This document shows positions 14,383-20,562 of a DNA stretch of 20,562 bases, in pieces. A program made the translations under genes and the position numbers. The notes below the pieces were generated by a model. That model searched no databases. It was not told the DNA's origin and saw only the letters and a program-made list of their open reading frames with translations. Source of the DNA: JANXSS01 sp043729515 (GTDB lineage: Bacteria > Pseudomonadota > Gammaproteobacteria > Burkholderiales > Burkholderiaceae_D); NCBI GenBank assembly GCA_043729515.1, contig JAYTLK010000078.1, positions 1 to 20,562 of the forward strand, in the 5' to 3' direction. The number at the start of each line of letters is the position of its first letter. Position 1 is the first letter of the stretch.

Positions 14383-14655
14383 ATGTCTGAACAGGATGAT
14401 CAAAAAGCGGATCTCGAAGCCGAACTTGCCGAAGCGAAGATGCGTGTCGATGGCCTGCAGGACCGGTTGGCAGCATCAAGTGGCGTGCCAGACGCGGCGC
14501 CGCAAATGCCGATTTCGATCAATGGCGTGCGCTACTGCCCGATCTGCTGGCAGGTGCGGGGCGAGCAACAGGCGTTGACCGACCATCCCGACCATCACGG
14601 CCTTGGCCGCCTGACCTGCGGCCACTGCGGTTATGCCGTTGACATTGTCGAATAA
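14383..14655 (+). CDS. Small zinc-ribbon protein with N-terminal coiled coil, function unknown
   Basis: A 90-residue protein. Residues about 9-31 (DLEAELAEAKMRVDGLQDRL) are a heptad-like coiled coil. The rest is a zinc ribbon with C52-P-I-C55 and C79-G-H-C82, the two knuckles separated by a His-rich loop (DHPDHHG). Such ribbons bind one zinc and often serve protein or nucleic-acid contacts. I do not recognise the family. The frame is open upstream to 14173, but the ATG at 14383 is the natural start because the longer version overlaps the Nudix gene and has no coding character there. It follows the Nudix gene by 134 bp on the same strand and converges on the sugar dehydrogenase gene across a shared hairpin. 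Confidence 0.8.
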   Translation: MSEQDDQKADLEAELAEAKMRVDGLQDRLAASSGVPDAAPQMPISINGVRYCPICWQVRGEQQALTDHPDHHGLGRLTCGHCGYAVDIVE

Positions 14656-14668
14656 GCAGGTAAGGAAA

Positions 14669-14694
14669 GCCCCCGCCCGTTACGGCGCAGGGGC
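14669..14694 (-). terminator. Hairpin between convergent genes, probable terminator of the sugar dehydrogenase gene
   Basis: GCCCC and GGGGC form the outer stem and CGCC/GGCG the inner stem, with a small bulge, in the 50-bp gap between the zinc-ribbon stop and the dehydrogenase stop. On the minus strand the stem is followed by TTTCCTT, so it works best for the dehydrogenase transcript. On the plus strand no T-run follows, although the same hairpin may serve both directions. Confidence 0.5.
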
Positions 14695-14705
14695 ACTGCC
14701 AGAGA

Positions 14706-15983
14706 TCAGCGGCCGCTGTATGACACGCGGTAGATCGCTCCGGCATAATCGTCGGAGATCAGCAACGAGCCATCCGGCAGGTTTGCCACATCGACTGGCC
14801 GGCCCAAATATTCCTTGTTGGACGTCAGCCAGCCGTCGGCGAAGACCTCGGTCTTGCCGGCGGTGCCATCGGCCTTGACTGGCGTGTACATCACGCGCGC
14901 ACCGACCGGCACCGTCCGGTTCCACGAGCCGTGTTCGGCATTGAAGATGCCGCCCTGATATTTTGCCGGAAACATCTTGCCGTTATAAAAAGTCAGGCCA
15001 AGGTCGGCTGCATGCGGTGCCATCTCTACCTGCGGCGGCACGGCATCGGCCGGCGGGGTATCGTTCTTGTATTCGACGGTGCGGATCATGCCGCCGCCGT
15101 ACCATGGGAAACCGAAATTCTGGCCGGCTTTCGTGGCGCGGTTCAATTCTCCCGGCGGCATGTCGTCGCCCATGCCATCGACCTGGTTGTCGGTAAACCA
15201 GAGCGTCTTGTCCTTCGGATTGAAATCCAGGCCGACCGAGTTGCGCACGCCGCGCGCATACACTTCCCGATTTTTTCCATCACGATCCATGCGGATGATG
15301 CCCATCATGCCGATCTGATCGTAGAGGGCCAGCTTGTCGCGGGCCGGAACGTTGAACGGATTGCCGAGGGTAATGTAGAGCTTGTTGTCCGGGCCGATGC
15401 GGCAGGTGCGGGCGCCGTGATTGAAGCTCTCTTCTTTCACCGGAATGAGTTCGCCCTGCGGTACCACAGCGCTGGCAGCGACATCCGGTCCTTCGTAGAA
15501 AAATTCGGCTGCGGGAAAATTCATCACCCGGTTGTGCTCGACCACATACAAGATGCCGTCGGGAGAGAAGCACACGCCGTTCGGTACCTTGAAGTTGATC
15601 GATGGAGAAAATACTTTCACTTCATCGGCCACGCGCGTCTTGCGACGATCGGTCACGGCCCAGATCCTGGTCTTGCGGGTGCCGACAAAGACGATGCCGG
15701 TTGATGGGCCGACGGCCATGTGGCGCGCATCCGGCACGATCGCATACAGGTCGATCTTGAAGCCCGGCGGCAGCTTCACGTTTTTCAGATTAGCGCGGAT
15801 CGCGGCAGCCGGCTCGCCACCCTGCGGCACCGTTTCCATGTTGAGGTTGGCGCCGGTGGACTGGAAATTTTCCAGTTTTTTCATGTTGTCTGCCGTTTGG
15901 GCGTGGGCGGATGCAAGTGTCAGGCTGATCGACATGCAGGCAAGCGTCCCTGCAGCGCCGATGCGATGAAATTTTACGTTCAT
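14706..15983 (-). CDS. Exported PQQ-dependent sugar dehydrogenase (sorbosone/soluble glucose dehydrogenase family)
   Basis: A 425-residue protein with a Sec signal peptide: basic start, hydrophobic core and AHA|Q cleavage after residue 28. The mature part is a six-bladed beta-propeller of the L-sorbosone/soluble glucose dehydrogenase family. Visible markers are LPPGFKIDLYA at the start of the propeller, PNGVCFSPDGILYVVEHNR, YARGVRNSVGLDFNP, WFTDNQVDG, GIFNAEHGSWNR and GRPVDVANLPDGSLLISDD at the end. The family oxidises aldoses in the periplasm with PQQ and passes electrons to the respiratory chain; the exact sugar is not readable. No PQQ synthesis gene or cytochrome partner lies in the window. 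GGAGA precedes the ATG by eight bases. The gene stands alone on the minus strand. Confidence 0.88.
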   Translation of the reverse strand: MNVKFHRIGAAGTLACMSISLTLASAHAQTADNMKKLENFQSTGANLNMETVPQGGEPAAAIRANLKNVKLPPGFKIDLYAIVPDARHMAVGPSTGIVFVGTRKTRIWAVTDRRKTRVADEVKVFSPSINFKVPNGVCFSPDGILYVVEHNRVMNFPAAEFFYEGPDVAASAVVPQGELIPVKEESFNHGARTCRIGPDNKLYITLGNPFNVPARDKLALYDQIGMMGIIRMDRDGKNREVYARGVRNSVGLDFNPKDKTLWFTDNQVDGMGDDMPPGELNRATKAGQNFGFPWYGGGMIRTVEYKNDTPPADAVPPQVEMAPHAADLGLTFYNGKMFPAKYQGGIFNAEHGSWNRTVPVGARVMYTPVKADGTAGKTEVFADGWLTSNKEYLGRPVDVANLPDGSLLISDDYAGAIYRVSYSGR

Positions 15984-16337
15984 TTTTTGTCTCCAGTGAA
16001 ACCGATGATGGTGGCCGCCGGCGCCCGGGATGGATTCGCGTAACGTGGTGCCGGCGTTGCCATAGTAGCAATTCGTAATAAACCTCGCTGGTGCATCGCA
16101 GGCGTCTTGACGTAGAGATCGGCATGCAATGCAACGCGGCCGTAATTGCCTGCAAGAGTCAGGCAGGCCATGGCTGGCAGAACGCTACGGGCGATGCTCA
16201 CGCGGAAAATGGTATGCCGGAAGGCAGCAATGTACGCTTTGCATGCATGAATTTTTACTCTTAAGAATCTTTATCCATGGAACTTATTGATTTAGGTCAA
16301 GTCTATCTCGTATCTTTTCGAGCATCACGAGTGACAC
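15984..16337. other. Divergent intergenic region between sugar dehydrogenase and 84-residue protein
   Basis: About 350 bp with no gene I support. It must hold the promoters for both neighbours. On the minus strand TACTAT near 16062-16067 could be a -10 for the dehydrogenase, but no clear -35 accompanies it. On the plus strand the FNR-like site and -10 at 16287-16316 lie near the right end. A minus-strand frame at 15980-16201 is rejected as a gene because it runs through the dehydrogenase ribosome site and has no start signal. Confidence 0.5.
16287..16316 (+). promoter_or_regulatory. FNR/Anr-like site overlapping a sigma-70-like promoter
   Basis: TTGATTTAGGTCAA at 16287-16300 matches the FNR/Anr consensus TTGAT-N4-ATCAA at nine of ten fixed positions. 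The same TTGATT can act as a -35 box, with TATCTT (16311-16316) as a -10 after an 18-base spacer. Centred 29-30 bases before the implied start, the site would overlap the -35 rather than sit at the activating -41.5 position, so repression or a different start is possible. It lies 38 bp upstream of the 84-residue gene. The control role is inferred from the motif alone. Confidence 0.5.
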
Positions 16338-16592
16338 ATGGTTTCTGCCCGCCCTTATCCCTTCGACAACCAGCGCGACAGCCGGCTGGATGTGTCCGCC
16401 CACGTGGTACGTCTGCCAAGCGGCAAATACGTCGGTTTCATCAGTTATCTGGCTCCGGGCGAGGTTGGCCCGAGCCTGGAATCTTTCCGGGCTGGCATCT
16501 ATGACGAGCGTGAGACAGCGCACGCTGCCGCGCATCGCCTGCTGGCGACCTTTCTCGAGTCGGTGGTGCCGCCTGACTGCGTTGCTTCATGA
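16338..16592 (+). CDS. Small hypothetical protein, 84 residues
   Basis: I do not recognise this family. The protein is soluble, without signal peptide or membrane helix. It looks like a short beta-sheet (SAHVVRLPSGKYVGFISYL) followed by an amphipathic helix (DERETAHAAAHRLLATFLES). Codon use matches the neighbours and the frame is clean. Only a weak GAG lies before the ATG. The main reason to believe it is the upstream promoter with an FNR-like site. It is followed 115 bp later by the end of the minus-strand cupin gene. A small fold of this kind could be a regulatory or stress protein, but nothing in the sequence says which. Confidence 0.6.
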   Translation: MVSARPYPFDNQRDSRLDVSAHVVRLPSGKYVGFISYLAPGEVGPSLESFRAGIYDERETAHAAAHRLLATFLESVVPPDCVAS

Positions 16593-16707
16593 TGTGCTTT
16601 CCGACCATGCCAATTCGACGACCCGCAGCGCCAGCCGAACTTTGTTTGAATGCAACGCTAAAAGACGATGCCCGATTGCACGACTTTGGCGTTCGGGCAG
16701 GCCTCGG

Positions 16708-16974
16708 TTACTTGCGCCCAACCAGATAAGTCACACCCTGTGGACCATAGGTTTCCTCATGCGGGCAATGCGCCTGCAGGTGGAATACGTCGCCGCTGGC
16801 ATAGCGCCGCGGCTGGCCATCGACGCAAATCTCCAGCTCCCCCTGCAGCACCAGCGCCCGCGCCTCGAACGGGTGGGTATGGGTGCCGAGCATGGCGCCG
16901 GCCTCGCGCGCAACCGTTACGGTTTCGGTAAAGCCATCGGCCTTGAGTTGTCGAGCAAAGGCATCGCGATCCAT
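16708..16974 (-). CDS. Single-domain cupin protein
   Basis: An 88-residue mini-cupin. Motif 1 is GTHTHPFEARALVLQGE with H32, H34 and E37. Motif 2 is GDVFHLQAHCPHE with H72. Together they supply three His and one Glu for a metal, although the Glu sits one position earlier than in the strict HxHx3-4E pattern. Such small cupins bind Fe, Mn or Zn and may be enzymes or small-molecule sensors; the substrate is unknown. The start at 16974 is chosen because TTGAGGAATTTC gives a good ribosome site, whereas the longer frame to 17049 has none and its extra 25 residues are not cupin. The gene is divergent from the diguanylate cyclase gene. Confidence 0.82.
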   Translation of the reverse strand: MDRDAFARQLKADGFTETVTVAREAGAMLGTHTHPFEARALVLQGELEICVDGQPRRYASGDVFHLQAHCPHEETYGPQGVTYLVGRK

Positions 16975-17154
16975 GAAATTCCTCAATCGATTCCGGCCCA
17001 GCGCCGTAAATACATTATTGCCGAATGCCAGCATGCGCGCTGATGACACACCTGTTCATGGCAATTTCGTTATCTCCGCAGCAATTAGTGGACTTGAAGA
17101 AACGTGTTCGGTATCCTACATTCTCGCAAAATCTTTTATTTGCAGGACAACGAA

Positions 17155-18258
17155 ATGCAGCCGAACCTGCCTGACACGGCAATCCGACTGGACCAGACTT
17201 CCGAGCAGTTGCGGTTGGTATTGCCGTTGCTGAGCAAGCATGCGGCCGATTTCGGGCCGGAGAGCTATGCGCTCTGGTTCAGTTATATCGCCGGCAACCA
17301 ACCTGAACTGGCGGCCGACCTGGTCGACGTCATCACGGCGGGCGCACGCCTGACTGCCCAGCAGACCGCCCATTTGTTCGAGCGGCACGTGCGTGATGCC
17401 GAGGCAAGCAGCGTGGCCAAGGTCAGTGCGGCATTGACTGCACTGCTGTTGCAGGTGGCGGGATCGACTTCCGAAGTGCAGGCCGCCAGCAGCCGCTCGC
17501 AACAATTGTTCGACACCCTGCCAACGATATTGCAGGGCGCTGCTGCAACACCGCCATCCGATGTGTCTGGCGCGCATGAAGCGGTGCAGCCAGCTTCCCT
17601 TTCCATCGCCCGCGAACTGGCGGAACAATCGCGCCTCATGGCGGCGTCGCTGCTGACCTTCGTCCAGCAACTCAATCGCGCCCAGCTCCAGGTCGATGCG
17701 CTGCGTACCGAACTACAGCAGGTGCGCCAGGAGGCCCGCGTCGATGCGCTCACCGGGCTGCAGAATCGGCGTGCCTTCGATGAAGCGCTTTTGATGCGCA
17801 TCGACGACGCTCGCGAAGCGGGAGTGCCTCTGACACTGATCATGATAGATGTCGATCATTTCAAGCGCTTCAACGATACCCTGGGTCATGTCATGGGCGA
17901 CAAGGCCCTGGGCGCCGTGGCCAAGACCGTGCAGCAGAATCTGAAGGGAAAGGATTTCGTGGCCCGCTTCGGCGGCGAGGAATTCGTCGTCCTGCTCGGT
18001 GACACCCCCCTGCCGGCGGCGCGCCAGGTCGCGGAGAACCTGCGCCAGGCGATCGCCCGCATCCGCATCCGCAAGAGCGCCACCGGCGAAGTCGTGGGCG
18101 GCATCACGGTTTCCTGCGGCCTGGCGCTGCTGCATCCCGACGACGCGCCGGTCGACCTGCTCGACCGTGCCGATGTCGCGCTGTACCTCGCCAAGGCTGC
18201 CGGTCGCAATCAGGTCATGGTTTCCGAACGGGCAGTGCCGGCCCGCCAACCCGGCTAG
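17155..18258 (+). CDS. Diguanylate cyclase (GGDEF) with helical N-terminal sensor-like region
   Basis: A 367-residue soluble protein that should make c-di-GMP from two GTP. The GGDEF domain spans about 196-355: VDALTGLQNRRAFDEAL at its start, IMIDVDHFKRFND with the first metal Asp, and the intact active-site loop GGEEF at 273-277. The product-inhibition site, normally RxxD five residues before the loop, reads K264-G-K-D267, so feedback may be weakened. The N-terminal part is mostly helical; its opening (LVLPLLSKHAADFGPESYALWFSYIAGNQPELAADL) resembles a region found before GGDEF in many Pseudomonas and Burkholderiales cyclases, and a coiled coil (about 165-195) links it to the catalytic domain. 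No membrane helix. The ATG at 17155 has AGGA seven bases upstream; a GTG at 17104 is rejected. Confidence 0.93.
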   Translation: MQPNLPDTAIRLDQTSEQLRLVLPLLSKHAADFGPESYALWFSYIAGNQPELAADLVDVITAGARLTAQQTAHLFERHVRDAEASSVAKVSAALTALLLQVAGSTSEVQAASSRSQQLFDTLPTILQGAAATPPSDVSGAHEAVQPASLSIARELAEQSRLMAASLLTFVQQLNRAQLQVDALRTELQQVRQEARVDALTGLQNRRAFDEALLMRIDDAREAGVPLTLIMIDVDHFKRFNDTLGHVMGDKALGAVAKTVQQNLKGKDFVARFGGEEFVVLLGDTPLPAARQVAENLRQAIARIRIRKSATGEVVGGITVSCGLALLHPDDAPVDLLDRADVALYLAKAAGRNQVMVSERAVPARQPG

Positions 18259-18316
18259 GCGGCTGGCAGATCCAGCGCGGCTATGCCAAGATTGCGGCTT
18301 TGAAAGCGCCTGCGGC

Positions 18317-18348
18317 GCACCCGGCTGGATGCAGGAGGGCCGGGTTGC
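18317..18348. terminator. Hairpin after the diguanylate cyclase gene
   Basis: GCACCCGGC (18317-18325) and GCCGGGTTGC (18339-18348) pair over nine bases with one bulged T and a 13-base loop, about 60 bp past the cyclase stop. No T-run follows, so intrinsic termination is doubtful. It may instead be a structured leader of the following LysR gene. Confidence 0.3.
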
Positions 18349-18408
18349 ACCGCGCGGCGCGATTCGACCCGACTGCGGTGATTTTCCCATTCAAGAGCAA
18401 TTCCAGCC

Positions 18409-19335
18409 ATGTCCTTCCTGACCCTCGACCTGAATCTGTTGCGTGTCTTCGACGTCATCATGTCGGAGCAAAACCTCACGCGCGCCGCCGACCGGCTTGC
18501 CACGACCCAACCGGCGGTCTCGAATGCCTTGAAACGTCTGCGTGAGGCATTGAGCGATGAACTCTTCATCCGCACCGCCCATGGCGTGAAACCAACTTCG
18601 CGGGCCGAAGAAATCTGGCCGGGAGTGCGGTTGGCGCTGGCTGATCTGGAAGCGCTCCTGGCACCGCCGGAATTCAACATCGCGGCGCTGCAGGCAATGT
18701 TTCGCCTGGCGATGGCGGACTCGACCGCTTCCCTGCTGTTGCCCGGCCTGATTCGTGCCATCAAGGCGAATGCGCCCGGCATCGACCTGCGGATGCTGCC
18801 GCTGACCTCGCGCGATCCGCGCCCGATGCTGCTCCAGGGCGAGATCGACCTGGCGGTAGGCTCCTTTCCCGGCGTGGTGGCGCAGTTGACCGGCGAGCTT
18901 GGCTCGACATCGGCGATCCGGCACCAGCGGCTCTACAGCGGTAAATACATCTGTGTCATGCGCCGCGATCATCCGCTGGCAGAGGGCGAGCTGACGCTCG
19001 ATGGTTATTGCGCCGCCCATCATGCGCTGGTGAGCTTTTCCGGACGGGCGCACGGGCCGGCCGACGATGCCCTGGCTGCCCTGGGCCGCAGCCGCCGCAT
19101 TGCCCTGACCGTCAACCAGTTCTACACCGTCGGCCGGGTGGTGGCCGACTCCGACCTGATTTCAATCGTGCCACGCCATCTGCTCAAAACCATCGGCATG
19201 ACGACCTTGTTGACGACAAAAGAGTTGCCGTTCGACCTGCCGGTGGTGCATGTCGACATGCTCTGGCATGACCGGGATTCCCGCAAGGCGCCGCATGCAT
19301 GGATTCGGCAGCAATTGCAGTTGAGCGCGCATTGA
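18409..19335 (+). CDS. LysR-family transcriptional regulator
   Basis: A 308-residue regulator of normal length. The winged helix-turn-helix is at residues about 6-65: LDLNLLRVFDVIMSEQNLTRAADRL with the recognition helix TTQPAVSNALKRLREAL and the wing DELFIRTAHGVKPT. The rest is a periplasmic-binding-protein-like effector domain (LPLTSRDPRPMLLQGEIDLAVGSFP, then GVVADSD-type segments near the C-terminus). The opening LDLNLLRVFDVI is typical of the NodD/PA2206-like group. Such proteins usually sense an aromatic or other small ligand and control a neighbouring gene, but no divergently transcribed target is here, as both flanking genes read the same way or converge. The stop lies inside an 11-bp tandem repeat. 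Ligand and targets are unknown. Confidence 0.93.
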   Translation: MSFLTLDLNLLRVFDVIMSEQNLTRAADRLATTQPAVSNALKRLREALSDELFIRTAHGVKPTSRAEEIWPGVRLALADLEALLAPPEFNIAALQAMFRLAMADSTASLLLPGLIRAIKANAPGIDLRMLPLTSRDPRPMLLQGEIDLAVGSFPGVVAQLTGELGSTSAIRHQRLYSGKYICVMRRDHPLAEGELTLDGYCAAHHALVSFSGRAHGPADDALAALGRSRRIALTVNQFYTVGRVVADSDLISIVPRHLLKTIGMTTLLTTKELPFDLPVVHVDMLWHDRDSRKAPHAWIRQQLQLSAH

Positions 19336-19357
19336 GGGCGCATTGAGGCCGCATTGA
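19327..19357. repeat. 11-bp tandem repeat spanning the lysR stop codon
   Basis: GCGCATTGAGG occurs twice back to back (19327-19337, 19338-19348), followed by a degraded third copy (CCGCATTGA, to 19357). The first copy contains the TGA stop of the LysR gene and each further copy again carries TGA. The array looks like slippage duplication at the gene end, without effect on the protein. Confidence 0.85.
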
Positions 19358-19436
19358 TACCAATCCATCGGGCAACTGACTGCCGAGGAATCGGGAAGAT
19401 CGAACAGTCGTCGCAACCACCGACCGGGCACGTGTT

Positions 19437-20501
19437 TCAGTCCTGAGGATGCGTTGGCGCGTCAGCGCCGCCGAACAATGCCCATGCCGAAAGAAACAAG
19501 GCAGCGATCACCGGACCGATCACGAAACCGTTCAGCCCAAACAGCGCGATGCCGCCGACGCTCGACAACAGGACGACATAATCCGGCAAATGCGTGTCCC
19601 GTCCGACCAGGATCGGACGCAGCAAATTGTCCACGAGTCCGATCACCAGCACGCCGAAGCCGATCACCAGCGCCCCGGTGCCGACGGCGCCGGTTGCCAG
19701 GTAGTACAACGCCACCGGTCCCCACACCAGCGCCGCGCCGACCGCCGGCACCAGTGACAGAAACGCCATCAGCACGCCCCACAGCAATGCGCCCTGGATG
19801 CCCAGGAACCAGAACAGCGTGCCACCGAGTGCACCTTGAGAGGCTGCCACCACCACGCTGCCCTTGACGGTGGCGCGGATGACGGTGACGAAAGTGGCGA
19901 ACAGCGCAGCCTTGCTGGCGTGTGACAGCGGAACTGCCAGGCGGATCTTCGCTGCCAGCATCTCCCCGTCACGCAACATGAAAAACAGCAGATACAACAT
20001 GATGCCGGTGGCCGCCACGAATTGCAGTGCATTTTGCCCGACGCCTACCACCTGTCCCGCCAATAATTGAGCACCGCTCTTGCTCGCTGCTGACAGTGTC
20101 GTGCGTACCGCAGCGAAGTCACCCAGTCCGAGACGCTCCAGGAGGCGTACCACCCATGCCGGGAGTGCCTGCACGATCTGGGCGAAATAGGCACCGGCAT
20201 CGAGGTTGCCGGTGCTGACGGTGTGATACAGCATGCTGGCCTGGCGCAACAGTGCGCCGGTCAGCAGCAATAGCGGAAGCACCACGATCAACAGGCACAG
20301 AAGGAGGGTGGCCAGTGCGGCTGGTGTCGGGTGCGTTGGCATGCGGCACAGGAAGCGCGCATGCAGCGGCGCAAAGACAATCCCGAGAACGATCGCCCAG
20401 AACACCGCGCCAAAAAATGGCAGGAGCAATGCCAGGAACGCCGCTGTAATCAAAATCAGCAGGACGGCAAAGGTATTGCGATGCAGTTGGGTGGATGCCA
20501 T
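19437..20501 (-). CDS. AI-2E family transporter (YdiK/PerM-like membrane protein)
   Basis: A 354-residue inner-membrane protein with about seven or eight hydrophobic helices, the first two at about 10-45. The family signature is clear near the C-terminus: LVDNLLRPILVGRDTHLPDYVVLLSSVGGIALFGLNGFVIGP, with the conserved DNxxRP and GGxxxFGxxGxxxGP patterns. The N-terminal third carries the usual extracellular/periplasmic helical loop between helices 3 and 4. Members are proposed to export the AI-2 signal, Na+/H+ or small molecules; the actual substrate of this protein is not readable, so the family name should not be taken as proof of AI-2 transport. The start at 20501 has only a weak GGA five bases upstream. 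It converges on the LysR gene. Confidence 0.9.
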   Translation of the reverse strand: MASTQLHRNTFAVLLILITAAFLALLLPFFGAVFWAIVLGIVFAPLHARFLCRMPTHPTPAALATLLLCLLIVVLPLLLLTGALLRQASMLYHTVSTGNLDAGAYFAQIVQALPAWVVRLLERLGLGDFAAVRTTLSAASKSGAQLLAGQVVGVGQNALQFVAATGIMLYLLFFMLRDGEMLAAKIRLAVPLSHASKAALFATFVTVIRATVKGSVVVAASQGALGGTLFWFLGIQGALLWGVLMAFLSLVPAVGAALVWGPVALYYLATGAVGTGALVIGFGVLVIGLVDNLLRPILVGRDTHLPDYVVLLSSVGGIALFGLNGFVIGPVIAALFLSAWALFGGADAPTHPQD

Positions 20502-20562
20502 GCGGTTCCAGACAAACGTGGTTGAATCCGGTTTTGCTTTCAGTATGGGCCTGCCCGCGCGG

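Noticed and set aside
14931..15704. 257-residue plus-strand frame opposite the sugar dehydrogenase
   Set aside because: The minus-strand frame shows continuous dehydrogenase motifs; the plus frame has none.
15980..16201. 73-residue minus-strand frame with a signal-peptide-like start
   Set aside because: It overlaps the ribosome site and start of the dehydrogenase gene in another frame, lacks its own ribosome site and has no family match.
17104..17154. GTG-initiated 17-residue extension of the diguanylate cyclase
   Set aside because: No ribosome site before the GTG; AGGA before the ATG at 17155 is better placed.
19437..20501. Quorum-sensing link between AI-2E protein and MtnN
   Set aside because: The genes are 6 kb apart, on opposite strands, and the AI-2E family name does not establish AI-2 transport.

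Overview
The window looks like a chromosomal stretch from a GC-rich betaproteobacterium. Order Burkholderiales, probably Oxalobacteraceae (Herbaspirillum/Massilia-like), is my best guess. This rests on protein flavour, codon use and gene mix (MtnN, LplT-PlsC fusion, PQQ sugar dehydrogenase, an FNR-type box). No rRNA, tRNA or other marker settles it.

Layout. The left edge (1-237) holds the N-terminus of a short-chain dehydrogenase on the minus strand. Positions 238-1436 hold about 1.2 kb with no convincing intact gene. This stretch contains a truncated IS3-family OrfA start, inverted repeats and frame-broken coding-like pieces. One very large minus-strand gene (1437-10196) encodes a cyclic beta-1,2-glucan synthase (NdvB/Cgs type). 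Its upstream side (10224-10618) holds a second insertion-sequence relic, seen as a pair of near-identical repeats 24 bp apart and an AT-rich patch with a promoter-like sequence pointing away from ndvB. NdvB therefore sits between two pieces of mobile-element debris.

The right half is ordinary, tightly packed chromosome. A minus-strand MFS transporter fused to an acyltransferase (LplT-PlsC) is divergent from a plus-strand run of mtnN (MTA/SAH nucleosidase), a Nudix hydrolase and a small zinc-ribbon protein. A minus-strand exported PQQ-dependent sugar (sorbosone-type) dehydrogenase converges on that run. Then come an 84-residue hypothetical protein behind an FNR/Anr-like site, a minus-strand mini-cupin, a GGDEF diguanylate cyclase with a changed inhibitory site, a LysR regulator, and a minus-strand AI-2E/PerM family membrane protein at the right edge.

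How the genes fit together. Several products act at the envelope or in signalling: periplasmic glucans, lysophospholipid recycling, periplasmic sugar oxidation and c-di-GMP. MtnN plus Nudix suggests nucleoside and nucleotide clean-up. I see no defence system, CRISPR array, prophage or clear new multi-gene system. The points most worth a second look are the IS relics around ndvB, the outward antisense promoter at 10548-10575, the FNR-like box with its small protein, and the Lys-substituted I-site of the diguanylate cyclase.
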